A DNA stretch of 64,000 nucleotides, from the NCBI RefSeq assembly GCF_000765905.2, contig NZ_JRPL02000008.1:39116-103115 (forward strand), read 5' to 3'. Origin of the DNA: Helicobacter trogontum (lineage in GTDB: Bacteria > Campylobacterota > Campylobacteria > Campylobacterales > Helicobacteraceae). Below are positions 51,112 through 60,257 of this stretch, piece by piece (within the stretch, counting starts at the first letter, position 1; the number at the start of each line of letters is the position of its first letter). A model generated the notes under the pieces. That model worked only from the letters and a program-made list of their open reading frames with translations, did not search any database and had not been told where the DNA came from. A program made the translations under genes and the position numbers.

Positions 51112-51996
51112 GTGATTTTTGAATATCTTCCTACAAATATCACACAAGATGTTGAACGTTTACACTTAGTTTGCAGTGCATTACCTATTACAAAGGTTCT
51201 TATCCCATCAAATCCAGTTTCAAAACCATACCCAGATCCTCTTAATATTGTTGCTACCTTGCGGGATTTAACCTGGCAATCTAAACATCTAAGGCATATC
51301 CACTTCATACCAACAATAAAAACTAACATCTACACTCAAGAGGCTTTGCAAAGTATATTTTTATCATTAGAATATCTTAACATATCGCATGTAGCAATTA
51401 TTAGCGGTGACACAACGCAATCTAAATCGCTGACCACTTATAATGCTTTAGAGATTTTAAAACATATGCAAAAAAAATCTACTTTTTTGAGTGACTTACA
51501 ATTGTATTGTGCATTAGAATCAGATATATCATTGCGTAATAGCTATGGATTGTGTAAAAAGATTTATTATGGTGTGCAAAATTTCATTACACAGCCTTTT
51601 TACCAAGTATCAAAAAAACAAAATATGTCGCAAATACCACACAGTACACTCAATTTCCTCCCACAAGTAACAACAGATTTTGAAACATTTCTTTCTTTTT
51701 ATAAGAATCTCATACACACATATACAAACAATAAGCCTTCATTTGCTTCGCTGTACAATAAAATACAAATATATTGTGGTTTTCTCCCGCTATCACATAC
51801 AAAACAAGCACATGCTATCCATGCAAAAAAGCTTGGTATATCTGTACCAAACTCTTATATTAATGCGATAGAAAAAAATGCAAAAGAAGCAAATAGCAAA
51901 CTCTTTAAAGCCATGCAACAATACAATGTAAGTCTTAGCTATCTTTGTTTTAGTGATATCGAAGTGCTACTTACTTGTGATTCTAAAATAAACTAG
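51112..51996 (+). CDS. MetF-like (methylenetetrahydrofolate reductase superfamily) protein
   Basis: 294 residues. TIM-barrel segments resemble MetF: HIHFIPTIKTNIYTQEALQS, VAIISGDTTQ, YGVQNFITQPFY (MetF QPFF strand) and CGFLPLSHTKQAHAIHAKKL. It is shorter and more divergent than true MetF, and the FAD-binding region is not clear, so folate reduction is uncertain. GTG start six bases after the cheZ stop, with a weak ribosome site (AAGACG). Likely translated with cheZ. Confidence 0.65.
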   Translation: MIFEYLPTNITQDVERLHLVCSALPITKVLIPSNPVSKPYPDPLNIVATLRDLTWQSKHLRHIHFIPTIKTNIYTQEALQSIFLSLEYLNISHVAIISGDTTQSKSLTTYNALEILKHMQKKSTFLSDLQLYCALESDISLRNSYGLCKKIYYGVQNFITQPFYQVSKKQNMSQIPHSTLNFLPQVTTDFETFLSFYKNLIHTYTNNKPSFASLYNKIQIYCGFLPLSHTKQAHAIHAKKLGISVPNSYINAIEKNAKEANSKLFKAMQQYNVSLSYLCFSDIEVLLTCDSKIN

Positions 51997-52306
51997 CTAC
52001 TATATGTTCGATCATGATTATTGAAAGTCAGGATTCAGCAGATTCTATGAAACTTTAGCTTTGTTAACATTACTAGATATAAGATTAAAAGAGGACTCAT
52101 GCTTTCTTGTGCGGAGTAATATGGAAGTAATATCTTCTTTTATTTTTTACAAAGTTTGTAAAGTAATATGAAAGATAGCTTTATATATAAAGATCTATGG
52201 AGGATAAAATTATATCACATGTCCCTACATTCTCATTATTATGTGGAAGTATAAACTTGCAATAATTCGCATTGCATCACAATTCTACAAGCATAGATAA
52301 AAGATA

Positions 52307-52453
52307 TCACTCATTCAGTATTTCCAACAATTCATCTATTACATACAAATAACTACCACATACACTACGACCATCCTTTAAAATATTTTCAAGATATTGT
52401 CTGTGTTGTTGTATCATTTGTGCATTACATGGTAACTGCTTTGCCACTAATAC
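52307..52453 (-). pseudogene. Short coding remnant, family unknown
   Basis: Reads VLVAKQLPCNAQMIQQHRQY and ends with DELLEILNE-stop. Protein-like, minus strand, no strong start. Part of the decay between the MetF-like gene and the methyltransferase fragment. Confidence 0.35.
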
Positions 52454-52571
52454 ATTTTATTGGTGGTAACCAGATTTTCTCTTCAAAATCACCTATAAAA
52501 GCTTTGCCTCACCTTTCTTTTATCATTCATAAAAGATGTTTGTAAACCCAAAATCATAAATCTTCATGACA

Positions 52572-52649
52572 TTACAAACCTTGCTCAATGATGCCATTTT
52601 GCCTTCCATTTTTATAAGGAATTTTACAACCCTCTTCGTTTTTAATCAT
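52572..52649 (-). pseudogene. MORN-variant repeat remnant
   Basis: Reads MIKNEEGCKIPYKNGRQNGI then IEQGL-stop. The pattern IPYKNGxxNGI is the MORN-variant repeat of YwqK-type proteins. The next upstream frame reads VGVDYAAESKDIETNKMQ, so the parent gene is frameshifted. Confidence 0.35.
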
Positions 52650-52772
52650 CACCAAGCATCCATTAATTGCATCTTGTTTGTTTCTATATCCTTGGATTCT
52701 GCAGCATAATCAACACCTACATACATAACACACTTGCACTACCCAACAACACCTTTTAAGCATTTTTTTGAT

Positions 52773-52788
52773 GGGGGGGGGGGGGGGG
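52773..52788 (+). repeat. Homopolymeric G16 tract
   Basis: Sixteen consecutive G. Such runs in Helicobacter and Campylobacter usually mediate phase variation, but no intact reading frame flanks this one. Confidence 0.9.
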
Positions 52789-52820
52789 ATCATTTACCGC
52801 TTTTAATTTTAAAATCCATA

Positions 52821-52856
52821 ATTCTTATAAAACCCCATGAGTGATTTTATAAGAAT
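52821..52856. repeat. 12-bp perfect inverted repeat next to G16
   Basis: ATTCTTATAAAA (52821-52832) and TTTTATAAGAAT (52845-52856) around the loop CCCCATGAGTGA. Could be a hairpin terminator or insertion footprint. Confidence 0.6.
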
Positions 52857-53010
52857 AATACAGACTTCATATTGGTATATAGATCAAAATAACAGGTTTA
52901 ATATTATTCATTTATATAGACTCTATATATCTTTACTAGATTATATTTTAGACATGGGGAGATTTTAAAATCTCATCTGAATTTTCACATGAGCGTGAAT
53001 TACATCAAGA

Positions 53011-53289
53011 CTAAAAAATATAACGCGTGTTTTTGGCAAACTTTGGCTTACACCAAATAGCCTTTAGCTCATCTTCAAAATCTGCAATCAAATCAATGAT
53101 ATTAAAAGCTATCTTTTTAAGATGATTTAATTCATCAATCTTTGCTTTACTCCAGTCTGTAATGTCATCTAGCACATATTTAAACATCCATAAACTAAAC
53201 TGCTCTTGCAAAAAGGCTCTTGCATTTTTGTGAATAAAAAAGTCGATTTCATTTTGTCTTTTATAAGAATTTAGTTTCTTTTTTAATTC
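53011..53289 (-). pseudogene. N-terminal fragment of a type III-like DNA methyltransferase
   Basis: Open stretch reading ELKKKLNSYKRQNEIDFFIH, KNARAFLQEQFSLWMFKYVL and FEDELKAIWCKPKFAKNTRY before a stop. This is the N-terminal helical region of Mod-type enzymes, ahead of the catalytic motifs, which are missing here. The catalytic half found at 46480-48236 lacks just this part, so the two may derive from one gene. Confidence 0.65.
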
Positions 53290-53576
53290 TCACTCTCCAA
53301 CACTCTATAAATGCCTCTTATATGATCTCATCTTGATTAAAATTTACAAAAACTACTCAATACAGCATTAATAAGTAATGCACAAGGCAATCAAGCAAAA
53401 GCAGTTTTCTGTATCCATGCAAGTCTGAAAACTTTATAAAATTTCATGAAAACACTAACATAAAATTACACAGAATTAAAGCCTTAAGCATAGTATGAAA
53501 TTAATTTCTCTAAGAGATTACATATCCTTATATTTTATTTTATAATTCTAAAATTTAAATCTCTAGGACTTTCTTT

Positions 53577-54602
53577 ATGGCTTACACTACAACTTGCAAT
53601 AATATTGCGACTAATAATAAAATTTCTACCACAATAGATTCTAAATGCAATTCTAAAGACTCTGGTATCAAATACCATACATTAAATCAAATACATACAG
53701 AATCTCGTGATAAACAAAAGTTGTTTAAAATCCCAAATTTCCCTAAAAATTCTGTCTTTTTCATCATCCTTGCAATCCTTGCAGAGAGTTTTATTATTTA
53801 TGCAAGTGTGCTTGTAAAACTCACAGATATGTCTCCCATTAACTTAGGATTCTATCGCATAGCACTGGCATTACCAATTTTTTGGCTTATGGCAAATACA
53901 CGCAGAAATGTCTTTAAAATACCTTTAAGGGATATTACATATATGATGGTTGCAGGGATATTTTTTGCTTTTGACTTGTTGTTTTTTAACATTGCACTAA
54001 GACATACAAGTGTCGCAAATGTGAATCTATTTGCTTCTCTAGTATGCTTTATCCTCATTCCTATTGGTATTTTTTTCTTTAAGGAGAGATTCAGAAAAAG
54101 TCTTATAATTGGAGCTATTATAGCATTTTTTGGCATTTTGATCCTAGTTGGTGGTAAAGGGAAGTTAAGTGTCGCAACGCCATTTGGAGATTTTATGGCG
54201 TTTCTAAGTGTATTGTGCTTTAGTTGCTTTTTGGGTGTGATTTACTCACTAAGAAAGCGATATGGAACTTTAGAAATTATGTTTTTTGCGTGTATTGGAT
54301 CAAGCCTTGTGCTTTTAGTCCTTGCTTTAATGTTTGAAGGTTTTGAAGTGCCAAAAGATATGAAAGACTTTGGTATAATCATGCTTATTTCCTTATGTGG
54401 GCAGGTGATTGGACAAGGTTTTTTTAACTATATTATGGGAAAAGTCAATACGCAAACTTCCTCACTTGTTCTCCTTTTTTCGCCTATAATCGCTGCATTA
54501 ATGGGCTTTTTTATACTTGATGAAAAACTTGGTATTCTTGAGGTATGTGGCATTTGCATTATATTAATTGGGGTATATTTTGCAAAAAAAGAGAGTTATT
54601 AA
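53577..54602 (+). CDS. EamA/DMT-family transporter
   Basis: Inner-membrane drug/metabolite exporter family. 341 residues with about ten membrane segments in two EamA halves (for example FFIILAILAESFIIYASVLV, FGILILVGGKGKLS and LLFSPIIAALMGFFILDEKL). The first 55 residues are hydrophilic and N/T/S/K-rich, unlike typical family members, and would be a cytosolic extension. AGGA lies eight bases before the ATG. Substrate unknown. Confidence 0.85.
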   Translation: MAYTTTCNNIATNNKISTTIDSKCNSKDSGIKYHTLNQIHTESRDKQKLFKIPNFPKNSVFFIILAILAESFIIYASVLVKLTDMSPINLGFYRIALALPIFWLMANTRRNVFKIPLRDITYMMVAGIFFAFDLLFFNIALRHTSVANVNLFASLVCFILIPIGIFFFKERFRKSLIIGAIIAFFGILILVGGKGKLSVATPFGDFMAFLSVLCFSCFLGVIYSLRKRYGTLEIMFFACIGSSLVLLVLALMFEGFEVPKDMKDFGIIMLISLCGQVIGQGFFNYIMGKVNTQTSSLVLLFSPIIAALMGFFILDEKLGILEVCGICIILIGVYFAKKESY

Positions 54603-54751
54603 AGCATATTGGGATTGGTTGATTTAAATTAGTTTTCCCTGTAATATAGGTAAGATTTAATAATATCTTATTGTTGTTAGAGTAAATTACAACCGAATTC
54701 ATGTGTATCTATAATTTAGATCTTGATAGAATATTATTAAGTAAAGTATAT

Positions 54752-54757
54752 TATAAT
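54752..54757 (+). promoter_or_regulatory. -10 box of sodB
   Basis: TATAAT about 30 bases upstream of the sodB ATG. Confidence 0.5.
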
Positions 54758-54787
54758 GTGGCTTCATTTTAATTTTAAGGAGATAAT

Positions 54788-55423
54788 ATGTTTGAATTAA
54801 GAAAATTACCTTATGAGACTAATGCGTTTGGAGACTTCCTTACCCCAACGACTTTTGAATATCATTATGGCAAACATCATCAAACCTATGTAACAAATCT
54901 AAATAACCTTATTAAAGGTGGTGAATTTGAGAATGCAGAATTGTATGACATTATTAAAAAATCAAGTGGTGGTCTTTTTAATAATGCTGCTCAAGTATAT
55001 AATCATGATTTTTATTGGGATTGTATTACGCCAAATAAAACAGAGGTAAGTGCTGATTTAAGTGCAGCAATCAATGAAACCTTTGGCTCATTTGATGGTT
55101 TTAAAGAGAAATTTATACAAGCTGCGACAACTTTATTTGGTGCTGGTTGGTGTTGGCTTGTTTATGATTTGCAAACAAAAAAATTAGAAATCGTGCAAAC
55201 AAGCAATGCGGCAACACCTATCACTGATGACAAAATTCCTTTACTTGTTGTTGATGTGTGGGAACATGCTTATTATGTTGATCATAAAAATGCACGTCCT
55301 GCATATTTGGAGAAGTTTTTCTCACATATCCATTGGGCATTTGTCTCTAGTGCATATAAATGGGCAAAAGAGAATGGTGTAGAATCTATTAAATTCTATA
55401 TCAATGGACTTCATAAAAAATAA
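54788..55423 (+). CDS. sodB: Superoxide dismutase (Fe type)
   Basis: Converts superoxide to hydrogen peroxide and oxygen. 211 residues: YHYGKHHQTYV with the first metal His, AAQVYNHDFYW with the second, and VDVWEHAYYVDHKNARPAYL with the Asp and third His. FGAGWCWLVYD and the Fe-type residues fit FeSOD. Ideal AAGGAG site. Ends in a hairpin shared with the convergent ugd. Confidence 0.96.
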   Translation: MFELRKLPYETNAFGDFLTPTTFEYHYGKHHQTYVTNLNNLIKGGEFENAELYDIIKKSSGGLFNNAAQVYNHDFYWDCITPNKTEVSADLSAAINETFGSFDGFKEKFIQAATTLFGAGWCWLVYDLQTKKLEIVQTSNAATPITDDKIPLLVVDVWEHAYYVDHKNARPAYLEKFFSHIHWAFVSSAYKWAKENGVESIKFYINGLHKK

Positions 55424-55476
55424 TTTAAAAGTTTAATGTGTGATAGGGTATAAAAATCTTATCTAGGTAGTTCCTT

Positions 55477-55501
55477 AGCTCAACTTGTCAAAAGTTGAGC
55501 T
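55477..55501 (+). terminator. Hairpin between sodB and ugd
   Basis: AGCTCAACTT (55477-55486) and AAGTTGAGCT (55492-55501) pair perfectly with a 5-base loop, 54 bases past sodB. The T tail is weak; it may serve both convergent genes. Confidence 0.6.
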
Positions 55502-55589
55502 TCATTAACAATATAATTAAAAGTTATAAAATATTCTATATCAAAATATTACTTGAGTCTTTACTCATATATACATGATCTTTATAAAT

Positions 55590-57443
55590 CTATAAATTCC
55601 CAACGCCAATTTGATAATATCTAAAACCTTTAGATTCTAGCCCACAATGTTGATAAATATTTCGTCCATCAAAAATAATAGGTTCTTTTAAAAGTTTTGC
55701 TATCTCATCAAAGTCTGGACTTCTAAACTCCCTCCATTCAGTCAATAATACCAGTGCTGCACAACCTTGCAATGCACTATACTTACTCTCCATCAATGCA
55801 ATGGAATCTAACTTGTCTTTGAGATAGAATCTTGCTTGTTCATATGCTTTTGGATCATAAGCTTGTATCTTTGCTCCACGCTTAATAAGCTCATTAATAA
55901 GCACTAAAGAACTAGCCTCTCGCATATCATCAGTTTCTGGCTTGAAACTAAGCCCCCATACGCAAAAACTAAGCCCGTGCAGATTCTCTCCAAAATGTCT
56001 AAGAATCTTTTCTACCAAAAGCATTTTTTGCTTCTCATTAACCTCCTGCACAGCTTTTAGAATCTTTGCTTCATAGCCAACATCTTTTGCACTTTTTTCC
56101 AATGCCCTTACATCTTTAGGAAAGCAACTTCCACCATATCCACAACCTGGATAAATAAAGCTGTACCCAATACGAGAATCCGAGCCAATCCCTTGACGCA
56201 CATCATTAATATTTGCTCCCACTCGCTCACAAATCTGGCTCATCTCATTAATAAAGCTAATCTTTGTGGCAAGCATCGCATTTGCCGCATATTTTGTCAT
56301 TTCTGCAGATTCTATACTCATCGCAATCAGCCTATCACTTTTTAGTAAGAAAGGTGTATATAATGCTCTCATTACATCTAAAGCTCTCTTAGAATCTGTA
56401 CCAATAACCACTCTATCTGGACTCATGAAATCTTTTATGGCGACGCCCTCTTTAAGAAACTCAGGATTACTTACCACATCAAAGTTTATATTTTGCGATT
56501 TTTCTTGTAGCTCATATTTTTCACTTACATTCTCAGAATGATTAGAATTTGTCATCATAGAATTTAAAGTTATAAGCGCATCAAACTGCTTTTTATTTGT
56601 TTTAAAGTATGTGCCTTCATTAGCGTTTCCATTTTTATCAAAAATACTATAACTTTCTTTATAATATTGCTTGATTTCTAGACTTATATCATTCATATCC
56701 AAATTTAAGTCGTGTTCATATTGCAAAAAAAATGATTCTTCTGTGCTATCTATTATTGTAAAAACACCATCAAACTTTTTTTGACCAAAGGCATAGGTTA
56801 GAACCTTATCGCCTATTTTCATTTCTTCTATACACTTTTTATTTTTCATCATATTGCCGTTGTCGTTGTATTTATCCCATTCCCAGCCCTTCTTGTCTCT
56901 ATCCTCTATTTTTTCACCTAAGCATGGTTTATAACCTGCAAACCAATAATTTATTGCTGATTCTAAATCTTTAGAATTATTATTGCAAGCTAGATTATCA
57001 TTATCTACAAATTTACCCCTCTTAATTAGTGTGTTTTCTATAATTTTACGCACTTGTCTTGCCGTACCAACTGGCACAGTGCTTTTATCTACAACCACAA
57101 CATAATCATGTGTCATGTACTCACCAATATCTTGTGCTACCGCCTTAACAAAGGATAAGTCTGCACTACCATCTTCGCCCATGGGCGTGCCAACAGCAAT
57201 AAAAATCACTTCAGCATTTGAAATGGCTTCTTTCTTGTCTGTGCTAAAATGTAAGGTATTAAGCTTCATATTTTCACACACCATCTCCTCTAATCCAGGC
57301 TCATATATGGGAATCTTGCATTGCTTTAAAGATTCTATTTTTTTAGAATCTACATCAAGACAGGTCACTTCATTGCCCATTTGGGCAAAACATGCCCCAG
57401 CCACAAGTCCTACATAGCCGCTCCCTATAATTGTAATCCGCAT
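55590..57443 (-). CDS. ugd: UDP-glucose 6-dehydrogenase with an EVE/PUA-like insertion
   Basis: Two-step NAD-dependent oxidation of UDP-glucose to UDP-glucuronate for surface polysaccharide. Core motifs: NAD site ITIIGSGYVGLVAGACFA, VDKSTVPVGTARQ, NPEFLKEGVAIKDF, SAEMTKYAANAMLATKISF, the catalytic Cys in GCGYGGSCFPKD (about residue 437) and GLSFKPETDDMREA. At 617 residues it is about 175 longer than usual. The extra part (about 142-318) has YWFAGYKP near 166 and IEEMKIGDKVLTYAFGQKKF-DGVFTI at 205-230, resembling an EVE domain (YW- start, GDKVxxY strand). TATAAT lies at 57486-57491 on the minus strand. Confidence 0.9.
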   Translation of the reverse strand: MRITIIGSGYVGLVAGACFAQMGNEVTCLDVDSKKIESLKQCKIPIYEPGLEEMVCENMKLNTLHFSTDKKEAISNAEVIFIAVGTPMGEDGSADLSFVKAVAQDIGEYMTHDYVVVVDKSTVPVGTARQVRKIIENTLIKRGKFVDNDNLACNNNSKDLESAINYWFAGYKPCLGEKIEDRDKKGWEWDKYNDNGNMMKNKKCIEEMKIGDKVLTYAFGQKKFDGVFTIIDSTEESFFLQYEHDLNLDMNDISLEIKQYYKESYSIFDKNGNANEGTYFKTNKKQFDALITLNSMMTNSNHSENVSEKYELQEKSQNINFDVVSNPEFLKEGVAIKDFMSPDRVVIGTDSKRALDVMRALYTPFLLKSDRLIAMSIESAEMTKYAANAMLATKISFINEMSQICERVGANINDVRQGIGSDSRIGYSFIYPGCGYGGSCFPKDVRALEKSAKDVGYEAKILKAVQEVNEKQKMLLVEKILRHFGENLHGLSFCVWGLSFKPETDDMREASSLVLINELIKRGAKIQAYDPKAYEQARFYLKDKLDSIALMESKYSALQGCAALVLLTEWREFRSPDFDEIAKLLKEPIIFDGRNIYQHCGLESKGFRYYQIGVGNL

Positions 57444-57600
57444 TTTTATCCTTAATGTAATGATTATTAACCTTAATAAGAGGTAATTATATCAAAGCTT
57501 AATACAACACTAATTGAAAAACTAAAAAATCCCATTGATTTTAAAACAATATGGTTATTCACTTGCATCTTTTTTTATCTCTTATTTATTCATTGCATTT

Positions 57601-57611
57601 TATGCTACAAT
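57601..57611 (+). promoter_or_regulatory. Predicted extended -10 of the PhoH-like gene
   Basis: TATGCTACAAT, 33 bases upstream of the start codon at 57644. Confidence 0.5.
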
Positions 57612-57643
57612 TACCGCCGACACACTTTATCATAAGGGGCATA

Positions 57644-59038
57644 ATGCAGCAAGTATTACTTGATACTTCAATTATTCTTGATAATACACAAAATCTTATT
57701 GATCTGCACCATAAAAATGTTGAGCTTTTTATTACAGATATTGTTTTAGAAGAGCTTGATAGGAAAAAGGATCAGCAAAGCGAGAGTGGTTATTTTGCAC
57801 GGGAGTTTTTTCGTCGCATCCATAATGTCTCAGAACATGTTAGCACGACAATAACTCCAAAGCTTGCCACTGATTATATTACATGTATAGTATTTCAGAC
57901 ACAAGATATTTGTGTGCCTCTCTTTGTTATCACACGCACAATATATCGCACAGCATATAGCGATTATGGCTTCAATGATGCACGCATTCGAGAAGTTGCA
58001 AAAGATTATAAGTTATTGTTGCTAACAAACGATATTGCTTTACGTGTGCGTTCTATGATCGAAAATATAGAATCTTCTTCGCTTAATCAATCAAGCATTA
58101 CTAGCCCAAGAGATATTAATTTTATCCACAAAATAGCATTATTGCGAGATGGTAGTGACACAATAGAATTTAGCCAAAGTGATACTTTTAAAAAACTTAG
58201 TAACTGGCATATTTTTGAAATCAATGAAGTTGATACAACTGATAGTATGCGTTATGAAACAGGAAGAAAATTCTTCGGTATTAAATATAATGACAAGTTG
58301 GAGATATTAGATTTAGATTCCATCATAGAATCACAAAAGCCCTATATATTGCCACTAAATGTCGAACAAAAACTTGCGTATGCTATCCTTTTACATACAA
58401 ATAATTATGTCAGTATTATTACTGGGAGCACAGGGAGCGGCAAGACTTTAACAGCACTTCAAGCAGGTATTGCTTTGCAAAAAATGGGCGTTGTAGATGG
58501 TATTGTATATCTACGGAATACCATTACAGCCAATGATAAAGAAGCAGAGCTTGGATTTAGAAAGGGTGATGAAGATCAAAAGCTACATTATTTTATGTAT
58601 CCTTTATTTAGCAGTATCAATTTTATTATTGAGCGTTTAAAAGAGCACTCTCTTGCAAAGCGTATTGAGTATAAAGGCGAGAGTAAAGGCTTTGATAAGG
58701 AGTATGCGACTCAATATTTTCTTGACAAACACCGCATTGAGGTTATGGATATAGCACATGCAAGGGGTATTACATTGCATAATAAATTTGTAATTTTTGA
58801 TGAAGTGCAAAATGCTTCTGATGCGACTATTAAACTTATAGGCACACGTATGGGTGAAAAAAGTCGCATTGTATTTCTTGGTGATTATAATCAAATTGAT
58901 CACCCCTATCTTAATCGCTTACGCAATGGAGCTTTAAGTTTATTACTAAAAGCACAAAAAGATGACTTTATATTTGGTTTGCAACTAAAACATACTATAC
59001 GTAGCGAAATTGCCAGTTGGTTTGATTCTAATTTTTAG
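57644..59038 (+). CDS. PIN-PhoH family ATPase/ribonuclease
   Basis: 464 residues. N-terminal PIN domain (QQVLLDTSIILDN, FITDIVLEELDRKK, LLTNDIALRV) with the acidic nuclease residues; C-terminal PhoH-type P-loop ATPase with Walker A ITGSTGSGKTLTA and VIFDEVQNASDATIK, LGDYNQIDHPYL. This PhoH2-type architecture is linked to RNA unwinding and cleavage. The start is the ATG at 57644 with AAGGGG upstream; an in-frame ATG at 57551 lies in the promoter region and is rejected. Confidence 0.9.
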   Translation: MQQVLLDTSIILDNTQNLIDLHHKNVELFITDIVLEELDRKKDQQSESGYFAREFFRRIHNVSEHVSTTITPKLATDYITCIVFQTQDICVPLFVITRTIYRTAYSDYGFNDARIREVAKDYKLLLLTNDIALRVRSMIENIESSSLNQSSITSPRDINFIHKIALLRDGSDTIEFSQSDTFKKLSNWHIFEINEVDTTDSMRYETGRKFFGIKYNDKLEILDLDSIIESQKPYILPLNVEQKLAYAILLHTNNYVSIITGSTGSGKTLTALQAGIALQKMGVVDGIVYLRNTITANDKEAELGFRKGDEDQKLHYFMYPLFSSINFIIERLKEHSLAKRIEYKGESKGFDKEYATQYFLDKHRIEVMDIAHARGITLHNKFVIFDEVQNASDATIKLIGTRMGEKSRIVFLGDYNQIDHPYLNRLRNGALSLLLKAQKDDFIFGLQLKHTIRSEIASWFDSNF

Positions 59039-59246
59039 TTTTTCTTAATATACATTGTAAAAAATATGAATACTTTTTACAATATCAATAGATTAAAAAA
59101 TTGCATATAAGTAATTTCAGAAGCCTTCAAAAATACATAAAAATTACGAAAAAAGTGCAATAAAATCATCTAATACTATGAGTTCTTATATAACTAGAGT
59201 TTGTATTTAAAGAGCACAAATAAAGGTTGTAAAAGTAAGCTTGGAA

Positions 59247-60248
59247 CTAAAATAAGACATTAACTGCAAACTGCCAATACATGCCTAAAGTCGTGTTGTA
59301 TTCTTGCCGTAGAAGTTGTTGTGCAAAAACCTTCATATCTCCTGTTATACTTGAGTCAGTGGAATCCATTTGATACCATTTTTGACTTTTTGCACTCGGA
59401 TCACCAGCAAGCTGTATTGGCATTTTTACCCCTATGTCAAGTCGCATATTATTATACACATAAATACTTGCACCAAGTCGTGCGAATGCACCAGCACCAG
59501 CTAAATAAAGCGTATCATCAGCTTTTATCACTATATTATCCATCGTTGTATTATTAAATGTTCTTGTGTCATAATGTCCTAAGCTATAAGTAATAAATTC
59601 ATAACCCATACCACCATAAACTCCAACACGCAATGGAATCATCTTTTTATAATTACTAAAAGTTCCTACCAAAATATGTATGGGTATGTTTGCACCAAAG
59701 TCAAATCCAATGGAATAGTCTAGCATAAATGCGTTATTAGATATATCTTTTGCAAAGTTTGGATTTGCATTGAATTTAACTGGTTGGTATTGACCACTAG
59801 TGGGTGCAGAAATATAAAATTCATCACGATAACAAATATTTGTAAGATTGGGCATTTCATTTTGATTACATTGACGCAGATTTCCATCGCGTACATTTGA
59901 TACAGATCCAAGATTTACTTTATTTGAATAACTCGCACTAATATAACCCCGTAGTGTAAAAATCCCCATCTTATCAAACGTTGCTTCAACCCCAACATAG
60001 CCGCTTGTAATATCTTTGATACTGCCATTATACTCTCCAAGTTGTGTTTGCGAATAATAATAACCGCCACTTGCATTTACGCTCGAGGTGTTTTTTGTCA
60101 TTTGATTTGTAGCGCTTGTATGTAGCGTCCCCTCGCCTATGCTTTGCCCAATTCCAAGAAAAAATTGATAGCGAACTGCCCATGCAGATTCTATACAGCA
60201 AAAAACCCCCACAATAATATAAAAAACCCCTCTTTTTAAACCACTCAT
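59247..60248 (-). CDS. Helicobacter-type outer-membrane beta-barrel protein
   Basis: 333 residues with a signal peptide (GVFYIIVGVFCCIESAWA). The rest is beta-rich (YQFFLGIGQSIGEG, DYSIGFDFGANIPIHILVG, VGVYGGMGYEFITYSLGHYD) and ends in the C-terminal aromatic FAVNVLF, as in outer-membrane porins/adhesins. One cysteine pair (QCNQ / ICYR) may form a disulfide. AGGGGAG lies at the end of dus, nine bases after its stop, so the two are cotranscribed. Function unknown. Confidence 0.85.
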   Translation of the reverse strand: MSGLKRGVFYIIVGVFCCIESAWAVRYQFFLGIGQSIGEGTLHTSATNQMTKNTSSVNASGGYYYSQTQLGEYNGSIKDITSGYVGVEATFDKMGIFTLRGYISASYSNKVNLGSVSNVRDGNLRQCNQNEMPNLTNICYRDEFYISAPTSGQYQPVKFNANPNFAKDISNNAFMLDYSIGFDFGANIPIHILVGTFSNYKKMIPLRVGVYGGMGYEFITYSLGHYDTRTFNNTTMDNIVIKADDTLYLAGAGAFARLGASIYVYNNMRLDIGVKMPIQLAGDPSAKSQKWYQMDSTDSSITGDMKVFAQQLLRQEYNTTLGMYWQFAVNVLF

Positions 60249-60257
60249 TTCACTCCC

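Larger units (their letters stand above)
51997..53576. other. Decayed accessory region with G16 tract
   Basis: 1.6 kb without an intact gene. Contains a 49-codon remnant (52307-52453), a MORN-like remnant (52572-52649), a G16 run (52773-52788), a 12-bp hairpin (52821-52856), and a methyltransferase fragment (53011-53289). Confidence 0.55.

Noticed and set aside
57551..57643. N-terminal extension of the PhoH-like protein
   Set aside because: The extra 31 codons cover the promoter and ribosome site; the PIN domain begins at the ATG at 57644.
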